A model generated the notes under the pieces. That model was not told the origin of the DNA and did no database searches. It saw only the letters and a program-made list of their open reading frames with translations. A program made the translations under genes and the position numbers. Of a stretch of 64,000 bases of DNA, positions 15,883 to 25,311 are shown piece by piece. The stretch lies in the NCBI GenBank assembly GCA_045593555.1, contig JAZNWU010000031.1, forward strand, positions 1 to 64,000, read 5' to 3'. Numbering within the stretch: the first letter of the stretch is position 1; each line of letters opens with the position of its first letter. This stretch comes from Fimenecus sp045593555. GTDB taxonomy: Bacteria; Bacillota; Clostridia; Oscillospirales; Acutalibacteraceae.

Positions 15883-18800
15883 GTGGCAGACGAGAAAAAT
15901 CTCTTTGTTGACCTTGAGCATCAGGTCATGAAGCTTTGGGAAGAAGAGAAATATTACGAAAAACTTGTTGAAAAAAATAAGGGAAAGAAAATGTTCCGTT
16001 TCCTTGACGGTCCTATTACTGCAAATAACCCTATGGGTATTCACCACGCTTGGGGTAGAAGCACAAAAGATACTTTTATCCGTTATAAGTCAATGAGAGG
16101 TTATGATTGCCGTCGTCAGAACGGTTTTGACTCTCAGGGACTTTGGGTTGAAGTTGAAGTTGAAAAACAGCTTGGCTTCAAAACAAAAAAGGATATTGAA
16201 AATTACGGTATGGACAAGTTTACACGTCAGTGTGTTGACCGTGTTAAGCATTTCTCAGGTATCATCACAGAACAGTCAAAAAGACTTGGTATGTGGATGG
16301 ATTGGGATAACTCATACTACACAAATACAGACCTTAACATTCAGGGTATCTGGCATTTCTTAAAGGAATGTGATAATCACGGTTGGATTCAGCGTGAATA
16401 TAAGCCAATGCCTTGGTGTCCTCGTTGTGGTACATCACTTTCTGAACACGAAATGACAGGTTCATATAAGATGATGACTCATAACTCTGTTTTCTTCAAG
16501 CTTCCTATTAAAGAGCTTGATTCTAAAATTCTTGTCTGGACAACGACTCCATGGACTCTTTCTTCAAATGTTGCACTTGCAGTTAATCCGGAAATTGATT
16601 ATGTTGAAGTTAAAATCAAGAGTGACGAACAGACATTAATTCTTGCTAAAAATGCTATCAAGTACCTTGGTGACGATAAGGTCGAAGTTATCCGTGCACT
16701 TAAGGGTGAAGAACTTGTAGGTTATCATTATGAAACTTGCTTTGCGGATATTCCTGCACAACAGGGCTTTGAGCACAAAATCGTAGCTTGGGAAGATGTT
16801 GCGGCTGACGAAGGTACAGGCGTTGTTCATATTGCTCCGGGTTGCGGTATCGAAGACTTTGAGCTTGGTGAAAGACTTGGTCTTCCAAAGGTTATGCCTA
16901 TCGATGATATGGGTATTTATCTTGATGGTTTCGGCTTTATGACAGGTAAAGACAGCCACACTATTGCTGATGAAGTTTTCCAGAAGCTCGACGAACAGAA
17001 CAAGCTTTATAAGGTTGAACCACACGAACACAGCTATCCTATTTGCTGGAGATGTAAGAGTGAAATCGTTTTCCGTCTTGTTCCTGCTTGGTATATCAAG
17101 ACAAGCGAAATTAAGCCTAAGCTTATTGAATGTGCTAACTCAGTTAAATGGGAACCTGCTTCAAATGGTAAGAGAATGAATGACTGGCTTACAAATATGG
17201 GTGACTGGAACATTTCCCGTAAGCGTTATTACGGTATGCCACTTCCTTTCTATCCATGTGATTGTGGTCATATTACAGTTATCGGTTCTAAGGATGAGCT
17301 TCGTGAAAAGGCTGTTGACCCGACACAGGTTGACGCACTTCCTGAACTTCACAGACCTTGGGTTGACGAAGTTAAAATTAAATGTCCTCATTGTGGTAAA
17401 GAGGTATCTCGTGTTCCTGACATTGGTGACGTTTGGCTTGATGCAGGTATCGTTCCATTCTCAACACTCGGTTATTTCACAGACCGTGAAGCTTGGGAGA
17501 AGAATTTCCCCGCAGAATGGGTTACAGAAATGCACGAACAGGTTCGTCTTTGGTTCTATTCAATGCTCTTCATGAGTACTGTTCTTGTAGGTAAAGCACC
17601 TTACGAAAGAGTTGTTACTAACGGTATGGTTGTTGCTGAGGACGGCTCAAAGTTCTCAAAGACAGGCTTTATGATTAAGTTTGATGAGGCTGCTGAAAAA
17701 ATCGGTGCTGATACTGTTCGTTACCTTTACGCAAGTGCTCCTACAAACAATGATGTTCGTTTCGGTTATAACCTTGGTGATGAAGCAAGAAGAAAGATGC
17801 TCGGTTTCTGGAACATTTATACATTCTTCGACACATATGCACAGCTTGACAAACCAAACTTTGCTGACTATAAGGTTGATTTCTCAAAACTTACTCCAAT
17901 GGATAAGTGGCTTGTTGTAAGAACTAACGAATATCTTAAGAAGGCTACAACTTCAATGGATGAATATAAGTCTTCCGCTCTTATTAAGGATTTTGAAATT
18001 TTCGTTGACGATATCTCTAACTGGTACATCAGAGCAAATCGTCGTCGTTTCTGGAAAACAGAAGACCATGACGATAAGATGATTGCTTACTGGACACTCT
18101 TTAATGCTCTTAAAGTTTGTGTTCAGACAATGGCTCCTGTAATTCCGTTTATGACAGATTATATCTGGCAGAATCTCATCAGAAAATGCGATTCAACAGT
18201 TGCAGAATCAGTTCACCTCAGCGATTGGCCAACTGCTCTTGAGGAAATTGAAGATGATGGTGTTATCGAGCAGACAGCTCTTGTTCGTGATGTCATTGCA
18301 ACTGCAATGAGACTTCGTAACGAACAGCAGATTAAGGTTCGTCAGCCACTCGCAAAACTTTTTGTTTGTTGTGATAATGACAAAGCGGATAAAATCAAGA
18401 CTTTTGAGAAGAATATTCTTGATGAGCTTAACATTAAATCAGTTGAATATATTGATGATATCAATGTCCTTGAAGACCAGTTCTTAATTGTAAACTTTAA
18501 GGTTGCGGGTGCAGTTCTTAAGCAGAATGTTAATAAGATGAAGCAGACTCTTGAAGCACTTTCAGCTGAGGAAATGAAAGCACTCACATCTGCTGTTATT
18601 GCAGGCGGTGAGGTTGCAGTTCCGGGTTGGAACGAAAAGTTTGATTCATCAATTTTCGCAGTACAGTCAAAGACTAAAGATGGTGTTGTTTCTGCTGAAT
18701 TTGCTGAAAATAGCGTTGTTGCACTTGATATCGTTCTTACTGATGAGCTTCTTAAGGAAGGCGTTGTTCGTGATATTATCCGTCAGTGTCAGGTTGCTCG

Positions 18801-19017
18801 TAAGGATGCAGGTTATCAGGTTGAGCAGAGAATCAATGCTTCAATCAATGTTGATGACGAATTCGTTGTAAATGCTCTTAATGAAAAGCTTGATTACATT
18901 GCAACAGAGCTTCTTGCTGACAGTGTTGTTATCAATTCTGCAATCAATGCTGATTATACAAATGAATTTACAATCAATGATAAAAAGATTACAGTTTCAG
19001 TTGTTAAAGGAGAATAA
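15883..19017 (+). CDS. ileS: Isoleucine--tRNA ligase
   Basis: 1044 residues from GTG 15883, chosen because AAAGGTGG ends eight bases upstream; the in-frame GTG at 15871 overlaps that site. Class I synthetase: the HIGH region reads PMGIHHAWGR and the KMSKS loop reads SKFSKTGF. The editing domain and zinc-knuckle cysteine pairs (CPRCG, CWRCK, CPHCG) are present. This is the long, eukaryote-like type of bacterial IleRS rather than the E. coli type, and such enzymes are often poorly inhibited by mupirocin. It charges tRNA-Ile in the cytoplasm. It is co-transcribed with the next 70-codon gene (3-base gap). Confidence 0.95.
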   Translation: MADEKNLFVDLEHQVMKLWEEEKYYEKLVEKNKGKKMFRFLDGPITANNPMGIHHAWGRSTKDTFIRYKSMRGYDCRRQNGFDSQGLWVEVEVEKQLGFKTKKDIENYGMDKFTRQCVDRVKHFSGIITEQSKRLGMWMDWDNSYYTNTDLNIQGIWHFLKECDNHGWIQREYKPMPWCPRCGTSLSEHEMTGSYKMMTHNSVFFKLPIKELDSKILVWTTTPWTLSSNVALAVNPEIDYVEVKIKSDEQTLILAKNAIKYLGDDKVEVIRALKGEELVGYHYETCFADIPAQQGFEHKIVAWEDVAADEGTGVVHIAPGCGIEDFELGERLGLPKVMPIDDMGIYLDGFGFMTGKDSHTIADEVFQKLDEQNKLYKVEPHEHSYPICWRCKSEIVFRLVPAWYIKTSEIKPKLIECANSVKWEPASNGKRMNDWLTNMGDWNISRKRYYGMPLPFYPCDCGHITVIGSKDELREKAVDPTQVDALPELHRPWVDEVKIKCPHCGKEVSRVPDIGDVWLDAGIVPFSTLGYFTDREAWEKNFPAEWVTEMHEQVRLWFYSMLFMSTVLVGKAPYERVVTNGMVVAEDGSKFSKTGFMIKFDEAAEKIGADTVRYLYASAPTNNDVRFGYNLGDEARRKMLGFWNIYTFFDTYAQLDKPNFADYKVDFSKLTPMDKWLVVRTNEYLKKATTSMDEYKSSALIKDFEIFVDDISNWYIRANRRRFWKTEDHDDKMIAYWTLFNALKVCVQTMAPVIPFMTDYIWQNLIRKCDSTVAESVHLSDWPTALEEIEDDGVIEQTALVRDVIATAMRLRNEQQIKVRQPLAKLFVCCDNDKADKIKTFEKNILDELNIKSVEYIDDINVLEDQFLIVNFKVAGAVLKQNVNKMKQTLEALSAEEMKALTSAVIAGGEVAVPGWNEKFDSSIFAVQSKTKDGVVSAEFAENSVVALDIVLTDELLKEGVVRDIIRQCQVARKDAGYQVEQRINASINVDDEFVVNALNEKLDYIATELLADSVVINSAINADYTNEFTINDKKITVSVVKGE

Positions 19018-19020
19018 GAA

Positions 19021-19233
19021 ATGTTTCAGGTAACAAAAGATATGAATATCGGTGAAATCCTTGATAATGCAAGAGAAACAGTTCCTTTCTTTTTAAGCCT
19101 TGGAATGCATTGTCTTGGCTGTCCTTCTGCAAGAGGAGAAACTGTTGAACAGGCTTGTATGGTTCACGGCGTTGACCCTGACGAGTTTGTTGATGGTATT
19201 AACCAGTTTCTTAAGGAAAACGCTGAAAAATAA
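19021..19233 (+). CDS. DUF1858 redox-disulfide-like protein
   Basis: 70 residues. The sequence VTKDMNIGEIL, FFLSLGMHCLGCPSARGETVEQAC and FVDGINQFL is the DUF1858 domain, often called the hybrid-cluster-protein-associated redox disulfide domain; the CLGC pair (Cys32, Cys35) is intact. The function is unproven; homologues stand alone in many anaerobes or fuse to nitrite/hybrid-cluster proteins. It starts three bases after ileS and a terminator follows, so it rides on ileS transcription. Confidence 0.88.
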   Translation: MFQVTKDMNIGEILDNARETVPFFLSLGMHCLGCPSARGETVEQACMVHGVDPDEFVDGINQFLKENAEK

Positions 19234-19240
19234 TTAGATT

Positions 19241-19275
19241 AAAAAATCCTCCTATAAATCATAGGGGGATTTTTA
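19241..19275 (+). terminator. Intrinsic terminator of the ileS unit
   Basis: AAAAAATCCTCCTAT pairs with ATAGGGGGATTTTT (19261-19274), then A/T-rich sequence. Confidence 0.85.
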
Positions 19276-19295
19276 AAAAAGTTGGTGATTTGTAT

Positions 19296-19964
19296 ATGAA
19301 GCTTGACAGCAGATTAATGGCAATTGCAGATTTAGTCCGTAAGGATAAGGTGTTTGCAGACATTGGCACTGACCACGCATATCTGCCTGTGTATTTAGTT
19401 GAAAAAGGTATTACGAAAAAGGCGATTGCTGCTGATTTAAGAGTAGGACCTCTTGAAAATGCAAAAGATGCTGTTGTTTCTTACGGATATGCTGACCAAA
19501 TTGAATTAAGACTATCTGACGGATTAGATAATTTTACAGAAAATGAAGCCCAAGAAATTGCAGTTGCAGGTATGGGCGGACTTTTAATTTCTTCATTTAT
19601 TGAACGGACAAAATGGCTTAAAAATGAAGATGTTCACTTGATTTTACAGCCTATGACTCACGTTGAAGAATTAAGAAAAACTCTTTTTGACAATGGATTT
19701 GTAATTGATAGGGAAGTTGTTGTAAAAGACGGAGATAAGCTTTACATAATTTTAAGTGTTTCTTATTACAGCGATATGACAGCTTATACTGAGCTTGATT
19801 TAATTGTGGGGAAATTACCATACAATAACGACGATTTATCAAAAGAATATCTTAAAAAGATATATGATAAATATAATAAGAAGCTTATTGCATTGAAGAA
19901 AGCAGATAAAGAGTTTTCAGACCTTGAAGAATTAGTTGGGGAGTTGAAACAATGGCAACAGTAA
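19296..19964 (+). CDS. trmK: tRNA (adenine(22)-N1)-methyltransferase
   Basis: 222 residues; the ATG at 19296 has GGTGAT six bases upstream and is preferred over the TTG two codons earlier. Rossmann SAM-binding motifs are ADIGTDHAYLPVYL (about 22-35) and AADLRVGPLENA; AVAGMGGLLIS and LQPMTH are the conserved TrmK active-site strings. It methylates A22 of bacterial tRNAs, mainly in Firmicutes. The following Nif3-like gene starts inside its last codons (13-base overlap), an arrangement also found in Bacillus (trmK-yqfO). Confidence 0.93.
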   Translation: MKLDSRLMAIADLVRKDKVFADIGTDHAYLPVYLVEKGITKKAIAADLRVGPLENAKDAVVSYGYADQIELRLSDGLDNFTENEAQEIAVAGMGGLLISSFIERTKWLKNEDVHLILQPMTHVEELRKTLFDNGFVIDREVVVKDGDKLYIILSVSYYSDMTAYTELDLIVGKLPYNNDDLSKEYLKKIYDKYNKKLIALKKADKEFSDLEELVGELKQWQQ

Positions 19965-20695
19965 AGGATATTTATAATTTTTTAGATTTATTTGCACCGT
20001 TTAATACACAGGCTGAATGGGATAATTCAGGCTTACTTGTGGGAAATGAAAACAGCGTTGTAAATAAAATCATTTTTGCACTTGATGTTACATCAGATGT
20101 AATTGAACAAGCTAAAAATGTTGGTGCAGATTTAATTGTTACTCATCATCCTGTTATTTTCAAGCCTGTTTCAAATGTTCTTAACGACAGTCTTATCTAT
20201 AAAATTATTGAAAACAATATGAGCATTATTTGTGCTCATACAAATTATGACAAGGCAATTGACGGTGTTAACGATATTTTATGTTACACTGTTGGTGCAG
20301 ATAAGATTGAAAAAATTGACGATACATTTTTGAATATTGCAACATTTGATAATACATATTCTGCTGACGAATTTGCAAAGCATTTAAAAGAGAATTTAAA
20401 TTGTGCAGTAAGATATAATAATCTTAATAAAAATATCAGTAGAATTGCTGTTTGCAGTGGTTCGGGAAGTGATTATCTTGAACTTGCAAAAGAGCTTTCT
20501 TGTGATGCACTTTTAACAGGTGATGCTTCTCACCATTCATTTCTTGACGCAAATGAAATGGGTATTATTTTGTTTGCCTGTGGTCATTTTGAAACAGAAA
20601 TGATTGCGATTAAGCCACTTTTAGAAAGAATTGAAAAGGAATTTAATATTGAGTGTGTTCTTGCAGTGCAGAATACACCAATAATGACGATTTAA
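19952..20695 (+). CDS. Nif3-like dinuclear metal center protein (YqfO family, short form)
   Basis: 247 residues, ATG at 19952. Family motifs: WDNSGLLVG, LIVTHHPVIFKPV with two metal-binding histidines, ICAHTNYD, and the C-terminal GDASHHSFLDANEMGI and CGHFETE. It lacks the inserted PII-like domain of the longer Bacillus YqfO. These toroid-shaped hexamers hold two metals per subunit; they are often annotated GTP cyclohydrolase I type 2, but the physiological role is unsettled. Overlaps trmK and precedes rqcH by eight bases. Confidence 0.92.
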   Translation: MATVKDIYNFLDLFAPFNTQAEWDNSGLLVGNENSVVNKIIFALDVTSDVIEQAKNVGADLIVTHHPVIFKPVSNVLNDSLIYKIIENNMSIICAHTNYDKAIDGVNDILCYTVGADKIEKIDDTFLNIATFDNTYSADEFAKHLKENLNCAVRYNNLNKNISRIAVCSGSGSDYLELAKELSCDALLTGDASHHSFLDANEMGIILFACGHFETEMIAIKPLLERIEKEFNIECVLAVQNTPIMTI

Positions 20696-20703
20696 GAGGA
20701 TTT

Positions 20704-22455
20704 ATGGCATTAGACGGAATAACACTTGGACTTTTAAAAAAAGAGCTTAAAGAGTATATTATAGGCTCAAAAATTGAAAAGGTGCATCAGCCATCAAAAA
20801 ATGAGCTGGTGTTGATTCTTCGTACCCGAAATGGCGGTTACAGGCTTTATTTATCCTGTGACGGTCAGAGTCCTCGTGTTCATTTAAGCAGATATAATCT
20901 TGAAAATCCAAAAGTTCCGCCAATGCTTTGTATGTTGCTTCGTAAAAGACTTTGTGGTGCAACATTAACTGAAATCACACAGGTTTCAAATGACAGAATT
21001 CTGATTTTTGAATTTGACGGTACAACAGAAATAGGGGATAAGACTAAATATTATCTTGTCTGTGAAGTTATGGGACAGAGAAGTAATATTATTCTTTGTG
21101 ACATTGACTATAAAATTATTGATGCTGTAAAGAGAATTGATGAAGAGAAGTCATCTGTTCGTGAAATTCTGCCCGGTCTTAAATATGAATTACCGCCAAT
21201 GCAGGAAAAATGTAATATCATTACAGATAATTCCGAGAAAATAGTTGATATAATCCTTTCTAAGCCTGAAAAAATGCTTTCAAAAGCAGTGTTGGAAGCC
21301 ATTGAAGGTTTTTCTCCAATTGTTGGTCGTGAAATTGCTTACAGAACTGTTTTTGGAGATAAGCAGGTTGTACTTCTTTCAGATATTGAAAAAGAAAGAT
21401 TAGAAAATGAAATCAGTATAATAAAAGACGAAATTATTAATAATAAGTCTTTTTGTATGCTTTTGTCTGTTGACGGACTTCCGTTTGATTTTTCTTTTAC
21501 AAATATCCGTCAGTATGGCACAACACTTAATAAAAAAGAATATGATTCTGTATCAGAGCTTCTTGATGATTTTTATTTTGAGAAAGATAAAATAAACAGA
21601 ACAAAACGAAAGGCTGCTGATTTATTCAAGCTTCTTAACAGTGCAACCGAAAGAACATCAAGAAAAATCAACAATAGAAAAGCTGAACTTGAAAAAAGTG
21701 AAAATCGTGAAGAAATCCGTATTTTTGCTGAACTTATAACTGCAAATCAATACAGATTAACAGAAAAAGCCTCTGTTTACAGGCTTGAGAATTATTATGA
21801 TAACAATAATCTGATTGATATTCCAGCAAATCCTGCATTAAGTCCTTTACAAAATGCTCAAAAGTATTTTAAAGAGTATAAAAAGGCTGTAAATGCAGAA
21901 AAATTGCTTTATAACCTTATTGAAGAAGGTGAGCAGGAGTTAGTTTATCTTGACTCTGTTCTTGATAATTTATCCCGTGCAGAAACTGAACAAGAAATAA
22001 CGGAAATTCGTGATGAGTTGGAGCAGGGCGGATATCTGAAAATCAAAAAGGGAAATAAAATCAAGAAGGAAAAACCACTTCAACCACTTGAATTTTTGTC
22101 AAGTGACGGCTTTAAAATTTTAGTGGGAAGAAATAATATTCAAAATGATATTCTTACATTAAAAACTGCAAAAAATTTTGATATGTGGCTTCATATTCAG
22201 AAGTATGCAGGGTCACACACGGTGATTATTGCCGATAAAAAAGAAATAACTGAAACTGCTATTTATGAGGCAGCGTGTATTGCAGCATATCACAGTAAGG
22301 TAAAGGATTCATCATCCGTTGCAGTTGATTACACAATAGTCAAAAATGTAAAGAAACCTACAGGAGCAAAACCCGGCAAGGTGATTTATAACACTTATAA
22401 CACCATATACGTTACTCCTGAAAAAGAATTGATTGAAAAATTGAAAACGGAATAA
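20704..22455 (+). CDS. rqcH: Ribosome quality-control protein RqcH (NFACT family)
   Basis: 583 residues from ATG 20704 with AAGAGGAT site; the longer frame starts inside the previous gene. NFACT-N covers about 1-200 (MALDGITLGLLKKEL...IEKVHQPSKNELVL), then a helix-hairpin-helix and coiled coil to about 430, then NFACT-R with MWLHIQKYAGSHTVI and the final TGAKPGKVIYNTYNTIYV. RqcH binds stalled 50S subunits and adds alanine tails to incomplete chains; older names are fibronectin-binding protein or FpbA. Length is normal (about 570). Terminator follows. Confidence 0.94.
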   Translation: MALDGITLGLLKKELKEYIIGSKIEKVHQPSKNELVLILRTRNGGYRLYLSCDGQSPRVHLSRYNLENPKVPPMLCMLLRKRLCGATLTEITQVSNDRILIFEFDGTTEIGDKTKYYLVCEVMGQRSNIILCDIDYKIIDAVKRIDEEKSSVREILPGLKYELPPMQEKCNIITDNSEKIVDIILSKPEKMLSKAVLEAIEGFSPIVGREIAYRTVFGDKQVVLLSDIEKERLENEISIIKDEIINNKSFCMLLSVDGLPFDFSFTNIRQYGTTLNKKEYDSVSELLDDFYFEKDKINRTKRKAADLFKLLNSATERTSRKINNRKAELEKSENREEIRIFAELITANQYRLTEKASVYRLENYYDNNNLIDIPANPALSPLQNAQKYFKEYKKAVNAEKLLYNLIEEGEQELVYLDSVLDNLSRAETEQEITEIRDELEQGGYLKIKKGNKIKKEKPLQPLEFLSSDGFKILVGRNNIQNDILTLKTAKNFDMWLHIQKYAGSHTVIIADKKEITETAIYEAACIAAYHSKVKDSSSVAVDYTIVKNVKKPTGAKPGKVIYNTYNTIYVTPEKELIEKLKTE

Positions 22456-22457
22456 AT

Positions 22458-22493
22458 AATACCGAGAAACTTAATTGCTTCTCGGTAATTTTT
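22458..22493. terminator. Intrinsic terminator between convergent genes
   Basis: TACCGAGAA (22460-22468) pairs with TTCTCGGTA (22479-22487), followed by ATTTTTT on the plus strand. It overlaps the stop region of the convergent phosphoesterase gene. Confidence 0.88.
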
Positions 22494-23527
22494 TATTTAT
22501 CCAATTGTACTGAATGGTCATAAACAGGATACCATTTTGATGATGCAAAGTTTCTTGCTCTGAAAAGAATTTCATTTTCATATACTTCCATCTGGAAGCC
22601 CATTCCGCCCCAAGGCACACCGTATCTGTTGACAATCATATATGTTGGAAGATTTACATAAGTCACTCCGTTGTGCTTTTCAACACAAGAAAAACCAAAA
22701 GCATTTTCAACCAATGGTCCGTTAATACCTGTATGCACATGACCACTGATAAACACAACATTTTTGTATTTTTCCATAATTGCTTTAACGGTATCGCTAT
22801 TTTCATTAAGTCCGTTGTCAGGCCATATTGTATCAAGACCGTTTACACCGTTACAAGGAACATGACATACAACAAACATAGGTAAGTTTCTGTCAGAAGC
22901 CTCTTTAAGTGAGTCGTCAAGGAACTGAATCTGCTCTGCACTCATATCAGGAGTGTCCCAAGTGTCATCACCATCATCACAGAGAACAACAAAACGATAA
23001 CCATTTACATCCATTTTATAATATGCCTTGTCAATTTTTTGTCCCGATGGATTGAGTCTGTTATATAAATCAACAAAACGCTGTCTTGCACCTTCCTGAG
23101 TTGTATCCTCAACATGACCTACATCGTGATTACCCATTGCAGTAACCCAATGTTCAGCACAGTCACTGTCAGCCATTATTTCAAAAAAGCTTGTGATTGA
23201 TTCACCATCACCATAGTTTGTAAGGTCACCTGAAACGATTAAAGCATCAATGGTATCTCTTGAGCGTTCAAGGTCATTAAGTCCGTTTGCCCATACCCAT
23301 TCACCAATAGGCCAGTCAACATCGATATGTATATCCGACATAATTGAAGCATTGAGAAGACAGTTGTCATACATTTCTTCAAATATAACGATTTCTTTTG
23401 TTGTTTCAATTGCATATTTGCAACATTCTTTTTTCGCATCAACAATATCTTCAAAGGTTAGTCCCGGAAATATTGTCAAAACTATTGCATTGATAATAGA
23501 AATTATGGATTTAATAGTATTAAGCAT
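22493..23527 (-). CDS. Metallophosphoesterase, likely membrane-anchored or exported
   Basis: 344 residues from ATG 23527 (MLNTIKS) with GAGGAG site. A hydrophobic N-terminus (about 5-24) looks like an anchor or uncleaved signal. Calcineurin-type motifs are in order: SDIHID, SGDLTNYG, MGNHDVGH, VCHVPCN and SGHVHTG, giving the full two-metal centre. Family members hydrolyse phosphomonoesters or diesters outside the cell; substrate not predictable. The length (about 340) is usual. Single gene, shares the terminator at 22458. Confidence 0.87.
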   Translation of the reverse strand: MLNTIKSIISIINAIVLTIFPGLTFEDIVDAKKECCKYAIETTKEIVIFEEMYDNCLLNASIMSDIHIDVDWPIGEWVWANGLNDLERSRDTIDALIVSGDLTNYGDGESITSFFEIMADSDCAEHWVTAMGNHDVGHVEDTTQEGARQRFVDLYNRLNPSGQKIDKAYYKMDVNGYRFVVLCDDGDDTWDTPDMSAEQIQFLDDSLKEASDRNLPMFVVCHVPCNGVNGLDTIWPDNGLNENSDTVKAIMEKYKNVVFISGHVHTGINGPLVENAFGFSCVEKHNGVTYVNLPTYMIVNRYGVPWGGMGFQMEVYENEILFRARNFASSKWYPVYDHSVQLDK

Positions 23528-23580
23528 AATTTTTCTCCTCATTTTTTCTATATTGTACCATAAAATTTTAATAATGCAAT

Positions 23581-23615
23581 AAAAAACTCCTCTTAATTTC
23601 TTAAGAAGAGTTTTA
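23581..23615 (-). terminator. Intrinsic terminator after the DUF378 gene
   Basis: On the minus strand AAAACTCTTCTTAA, loop, TTAAGAGGAGTTTTTT. It separates DUF378 from the phosphoesterase. Confidence 0.85.
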
Positions 23616-23621
23616 AACTAT

Positions 23622-23837
23622 TTACATTTCATCATTTGTCGCTAACATTTCATTTCTACGGAATAAAAGTGATATGCACCATATACCTGCAAGAGCAACA
23701 AGAGTATAAATAATTCTACTGATTATTGCATCCTGTCCGCCGAAAATCCATGCAACAATATCAAACTGGAAAATACCGATTGCACCCCAGTTTATAGCGC
23801 CGATTACAACAAGAATCAATGAAATTCTGTCAAGCAT
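23622..23837 (-). CDS. DUF378 small membrane protein
   Basis: 71 residues from ATG 23837 (MLDRISL) with AAGGAG eight bases upstream; the GTG at 23846 lies too close to that site. Two membrane helices and the signature LILVVIGAINWGAIGIFQFDIV with FGG between them mark DUF378, a widespread protein of unknown function in Firmicutes. Single gene with its own terminator. Confidence 0.9.
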   Translation of the reverse strand: MLDRISLILVVIGAINWGAIGIFQFDIVAWIFGGQDAIISRIIYTLVALAGIWCISLLFRRNEMLATNDEM

Positions 23838-23918
23838 TGTATTCACTCCTTAATAAATAACATTTTTATGTGCAACATTATTATGAGTAAATATAAACTT
23901 TTTATGCAAAATTAAAAT

Positions 23919-25109
23919 TTAATTAATTTTTGTTTTTTCTTTTAAAATTTCAACCTTATCAGTCTTTTCCCACATAACATCACAGTCAGTTCTGCCAACG
24001 TGACCGTATGCCGCAAGCTGTTTATAAATAGGATTACGAAGTTTAAGATTATCGATAATTGCAGCAGGACGAAGGTCAAATACCTCATTTACAATGTCAC
24101 CAAGGTCTGCGTCGCTGATAACACCTGTACCGAATGTGTCAACCATTACTGAAACAGGCTTTGCAACTCCAATAGCATAAGCTAACTGAATTTCGCATTT
24201 CTTTGCAAGACCTGCAGCTACAATATTCTTTGCAACATATCTTGCAGCGTAAGCAGCAGAACGGTCAACCTTTGTTGGGTCCTTACCTGAGAAAGCCCCG
24301 CCACCGTGACGAGAATATCCGCCGTATGTATCAACGATAATCTTACGACCTGTAAGACCTGAGTCACCCATAGGACCACCGATAACAAAACGACCTGTCG
24401 GATTTACAAAAATCTTTGTGTTTTCATCAATAAGATTTGCAGGAACAATTGGTTCAATAACATTTTTCTTAATGTCTTCACGAATCTGTGAAAGCTCAAC
24501 ATCAGCACTATGCTGAGATGATACAACGATTGCATCAATTCTTACAGGATTTCTGTCGTCATCGTATTCAACAGTAACCTGAGTTTTACCGTCAGCACGA
24601 AGATAAGGGAGAGTACCGTCTTTTCTTACCTTTGTAAGCTGAACAGCAAGCTTGTTTGCAAGTGAGATTGGCATTGGCATAAGCTCAGGTGTTTCGTCAC
24701 AAGCAAAACCGAACATCATACCCTGGTCACCGGCACCGTGAAGATTATATGAATCATCATTACCTTCCTTAATTTCCATTGAATTGTCAACACCGAGAGC
24801 AATATCAGGTGACTGCTTGTCGAGAGCCACAAGAACAGCACAAGTGTTTCCGTCAAAGCCTTTATCACTGTGGTCATATCCGATTTCAAGGATAGTATTT
24901 CTTACGATTTCAGGAATATTAACCTGAGCCTTTGATGTGATTTCACCCATAACAAGAACCTGTCCTGTTGTAACAGTTGTTTCACAAGCAACTCGTGACA
25001 TAGGGTCCTGTGCAATCATAGCATCAAGAATTGAATCGGAAATTTTGTCACAGATTTTGTCAGGATGACCTTCTGTAACTGATTCAGATGTAAATAAAAA
25101 TTTAGCCAT
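23919..25109 (-). CDS. metK: S-adenosylmethionine synthase
   Basis: 396 residues from ATG 25109 (MAKFLFTSESVTEGHPDK) behind GGAGG. ATP- and Met-binding motifs: EGHPDKICDKISD, GAGDQGMMFGFA, and the phosphate-binding GGGAFSGKDPTKVDRSAAY. It makes SAM from methionine and ATP in the cytoplasm. A SAM-I riboswitch lies directly upstream, so expression should fall when SAM is abundant. No recycling genes are adjacent. Confidence 0.97.
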   Translation of the reverse strand: MAKFLFTSESVTEGHPDKICDKISDSILDAMIAQDPMSRVACETTVTTGQVLVMGEITSKAQVNIPEIVRNTILEIGYDHSDKGFDGNTCAVLVALDKQSPDIALGVDNSMEIKEGNDDSYNLHGAGDQGMMFGFACDETPELMPMPISLANKLAVQLTKVRKDGTLPYLRADGKTQVTVEYDDDRNPVRIDAIVVSSQHSADVELSQIREDIKKNVIEPIVPANLIDENTKIFVNPTGRFVIGGPMGDSGLTGRKIIVDTYGGYSRHGGGAFSGKDPTKVDRSAAYAARYVAKNIVAAGLAKKCEIQLAYAIGVAKPVSVMVDTFGTGVISDADLGDIVNEVFDLRPAAIIDNLKLRNPIYKQLAAYGHVGRTDCDVMWEKTDKVEILKEKTKIN

Positions 25110-25127
25110 ATTCTTTTCCTCCAAAAC

Positions 25128-25157
25128 TTAAAAAAGATAAGCACCCATAAGGGTGCC
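25128..25157 (-). terminator. Riboswitch-controlled terminator before metK
   Basis: Minus strand GGCACCC-TTAT-GGGTGCT followed by TTATCTTTTTT, just downstream of the SAM aptamer and upstream of metK's ribosome site. The OFF hairpin of the SAM-I switch. Confidence 0.88.
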
Positions 25158-25170
25158 ATAGATTAACAAC

Positions 25171-25263
25171 CTTATATCTCGGAAAATCCGCAGGAATTAG
25201 CACCTTGCAAAAAGCAGGTTGCCGGGTTTCACAGGGCCAGACCCTCCACCACTCTGCATAAGG
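25171..25263 (-). promoter_or_regulatory. SAM-I (S-box) riboswitch aptamer upstream of metK
   Basis: Minus strand shows the S-box core: CTTAT.CAGAGTGGTGGAGG, CTGGCCCTGTGAAACCC, GGCAACC, a variable P3 loop, GGTGCTAATTCC and the closing GAGATATAAG. P1 pairs CTTAT with ATAAG. The terminator follows within 15 bases, so control is by premature termination when SAM binds. Confidence 0.96.
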
Positions 25264-25283
25264 GAAATATTCAGTTCCTATAT

Positions 25284-25311
25284 ATTTTATCACATTATAT
25301 TATAATGTCAA
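25284..25311 (-). promoter_or_regulatory. Promoter of the metK leader
   Basis: Minus strand TTGACA (25311-25306), 16-base spacer, TAAAAT (25289-25284), about 20 bases before the aptamer. The -35 box lies against the ribU stop. Confidence 0.7.
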